From Motiliproteus coralliicola (GTDB lineage: Bacteria; Pseudomonadota; Gammaproteobacteria; Pseudomonadales; Balneatricaceae): a stretch of DNA of 64,000 nt. The notes below the pieces were generated by a model, which saw nothing but the letters and a program-made list of their open reading frames with translations, ran no database searches and was not told the origin of the DNA. This document shows positions 63,193 to 64,000 of the stretch, one piece after another. The stretch lies in the NCBI RefSeq assembly GCF_003345655.1, contig NZ_QQOH01000002.1, forward strand, positions 496,001-560,000. The letters are read 5' to 3'. Positions within the stretch are counted from its first letter, which is position 1. Each line of letters starts with the position of its first letter. The position numbers and the translations under genes were made by a program.

Positions 63193-64000
63193 TTGGAAAC
63201 TCAGCGACCTGCAGCAGCCGCTGGCCGCGTTGGACTGCCAGGGTGAGGCCCTTATTCAAGGGGTCAGCACCGATTCGCGCAGCCTGAAGGCCGGCGATCT
63301 GTTTATCGCTCTGAGTGGTCCCAATTTCGACGGAAACCGCTTTGTCGCGTCGGCCCAGCAAGCCGGTGCGGTGGCGGCGATCGTGTCCGAACTGCAGCCG
63401 GTCGAGTTACCGCAGTTGCTGGTAAAGGATACCCGGATTGCGTTGGGACAGCTGGCGCGGTTGCACCGCCAGGCGTTTGAAGGGCCGCTGGTGGCGATTA
63501 CCGGCAGTAGCGGTAAAACCAGTGTTAAGGAGATGCTGGCCCGGATTTGTGAACAGCGTGGGCCGGTGTTGGCCACCCGTGGCAATCTGAATAACGATAT
63601 CGGTGCGCCGCTGACGCTGCTGTCGCTGCAGCCCGAGCATCAATACGCGGTGGTTGAGCTGGGTGCCAGCGGTCGCGGTGAGATCGCCTACACCACCGAT
63701 CTGGCTCGTCCCGATGTGGCGATATTGAATAACGCCGGCGGTGCTCACCTGGAAGGATTTGGGTCGCTACAGGGCGTGGTCGAAGCCAAGGGGGAAATTT
63801 TTGACGGCTTACAGCCGGACGGAGTTGGGGTCGTCAATCTGGATGATGCCAATGCCGGTTATTGGCTGGAGCGACTGGAAGGGCGAAAATTGCGTACATT
63901 CAGCCTCAGCTCGCCGATGGCCGACCTGTTCGCCAATCACCTGGACACCGATGAGGACGGTTGCTATCGCTTCGTCCTGAATACCCATGATGGCCAGAGC
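63182..64000 (+). CDS. murF: UDP-MurNAc-tripeptide D-alanyl-D-alanine ligase MurF (partial, runs off right edge)
   Basis: MurF adds D-Ala-D-Ala to the UDP-MurNAc-tripeptide. The ATG at 63182 lies inside the end of murE. The first 273 codons are present without a stop: GVSTDSRSLKAGDLFIAL, ITGSSGKTSVKEMLA (ATP loop), RGNLNNDIGAPLTLL, VVELGASGRGEIAYTTDLARPDVAILNNAGGAHLEGFGS. All are typical of MurF. The C-terminal third lies outside the window. Confidence 0.94.
   Translation, partial: MLCNWKLSDLQQPLAALDCQGEALIQGVSTDSRSLKAGDLFIALSGPNFDGNRFVASAQQAGAVAAIVSELQPVELPQLLVKDTRIALGQLARLHRQAFEGPLVAITGSSGKTSVKEMLARICEQRGPVLATRGNLNNDIGAPLTLLSLQPEHQYAVVELGASGRGEIAYTTDLARPDVAILNNAGGAHLEGFGSLQGVVEAKGEIFDGLQPDGVGVVNLDDANAGYWLERLEGRKLRTFSLSSPMADLFANHLDTDEDGCYRFVLNTHDGQS

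Overview
The window is a dense, GC-rich chromosomal segment of a free-living gammaproteobacterium. The gene families and several gene orders point to the Oceanospirillales/Pseudomonadales side: cmoA-cmoB, purM-purN divergent from DUF2066-AI-2E transporter, hda near wrbA/arsC/yihY, and the mraZ-rsmH-ftsL-ftsI-murE-murF head of the dcw cluster. Nothing looks like plasmid, prophage, integron or CRISPR. I saw no rRNA or tRNA gene.

Layout. 1-7 kb: tRNA wobble-uridine modification genes (cmoB partial, cmoA, cmoM), an unassigned methyltransferase, a CHASE-GGDEF diguanylate cyclase, a membrane protein and a PilZ protein. 7-12 kb: a YgjP-type metallopeptidase, pyruvate kinase, a DUF3108 protein, purN and purM. 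12-24 kb: DUF2066 protein, AI-2E permease, a Cache-GGDEF-EAL protein, a PNPOx-like protein divergent from a MocR regulator, hda, a small membrane protein, an arsC-wrbA-DUF2069 operon, yihY, acylphosphatase and a lytic transglycosylase. 25-32 kb: a secreted unknown protein, a VTT-like membrane protein, and a lipid-metabolism block (fadH, acyl-CoA thioesterase-like, TetR regulator, FabH-like synthase) whose promoters share an unusual repeated box. 32-40 kb: a FetB-like permease, proS, DUF523, a ChaN-like lipoprotein, a small unknown protein, asparaginase, an XRE regulator and an Lrp-type regulator. 40-47 kb: a secreted HbpS/GlcG-like protein divergent from a two-component system across a perfect palindrome, a DsbA-like thiol protein, DUF3179, a TPR-methyltransferase and a DUF2959 lipoprotein. 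47-52 kb: a tightly coupled operon of an RND/MMPL transporter, a LolA-like periplasmic protein and an outer-membrane beta-barrel. 52-58 kb: DUF3135, a DUF3524 (queuosine mannosyltransferase-like) glycosyltransferase, small unknowns, a chemoreceptor with a periplasmic haem-c motif, and the ribosomal oxygenase roxA. 58-64 kb: the dcw cluster starting with mraZ behind six MraZ-type repeats and running off the right edge inside murF.

Three themes stand out: cyclic-di-GMP signalling (two synthesis/turnover enzymes plus a PilZ receptor); translation quality (three cmo genes, DUF3524, ProS, RoxA, RsmH); and envelope/redox sensing (haem-c chemoreceptor with an Fnr/Anr-like box, HbpS-like protein with its two-component system). 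The most system-like undescribed candidate is the RND-LolA-barrel operon at 47.9-52.3 kb, which I read as a possible lipid or hydrophobic-cargo export route across the envelope. Product names rest on recognised motifs and remembered family sequences. No database search was possible.
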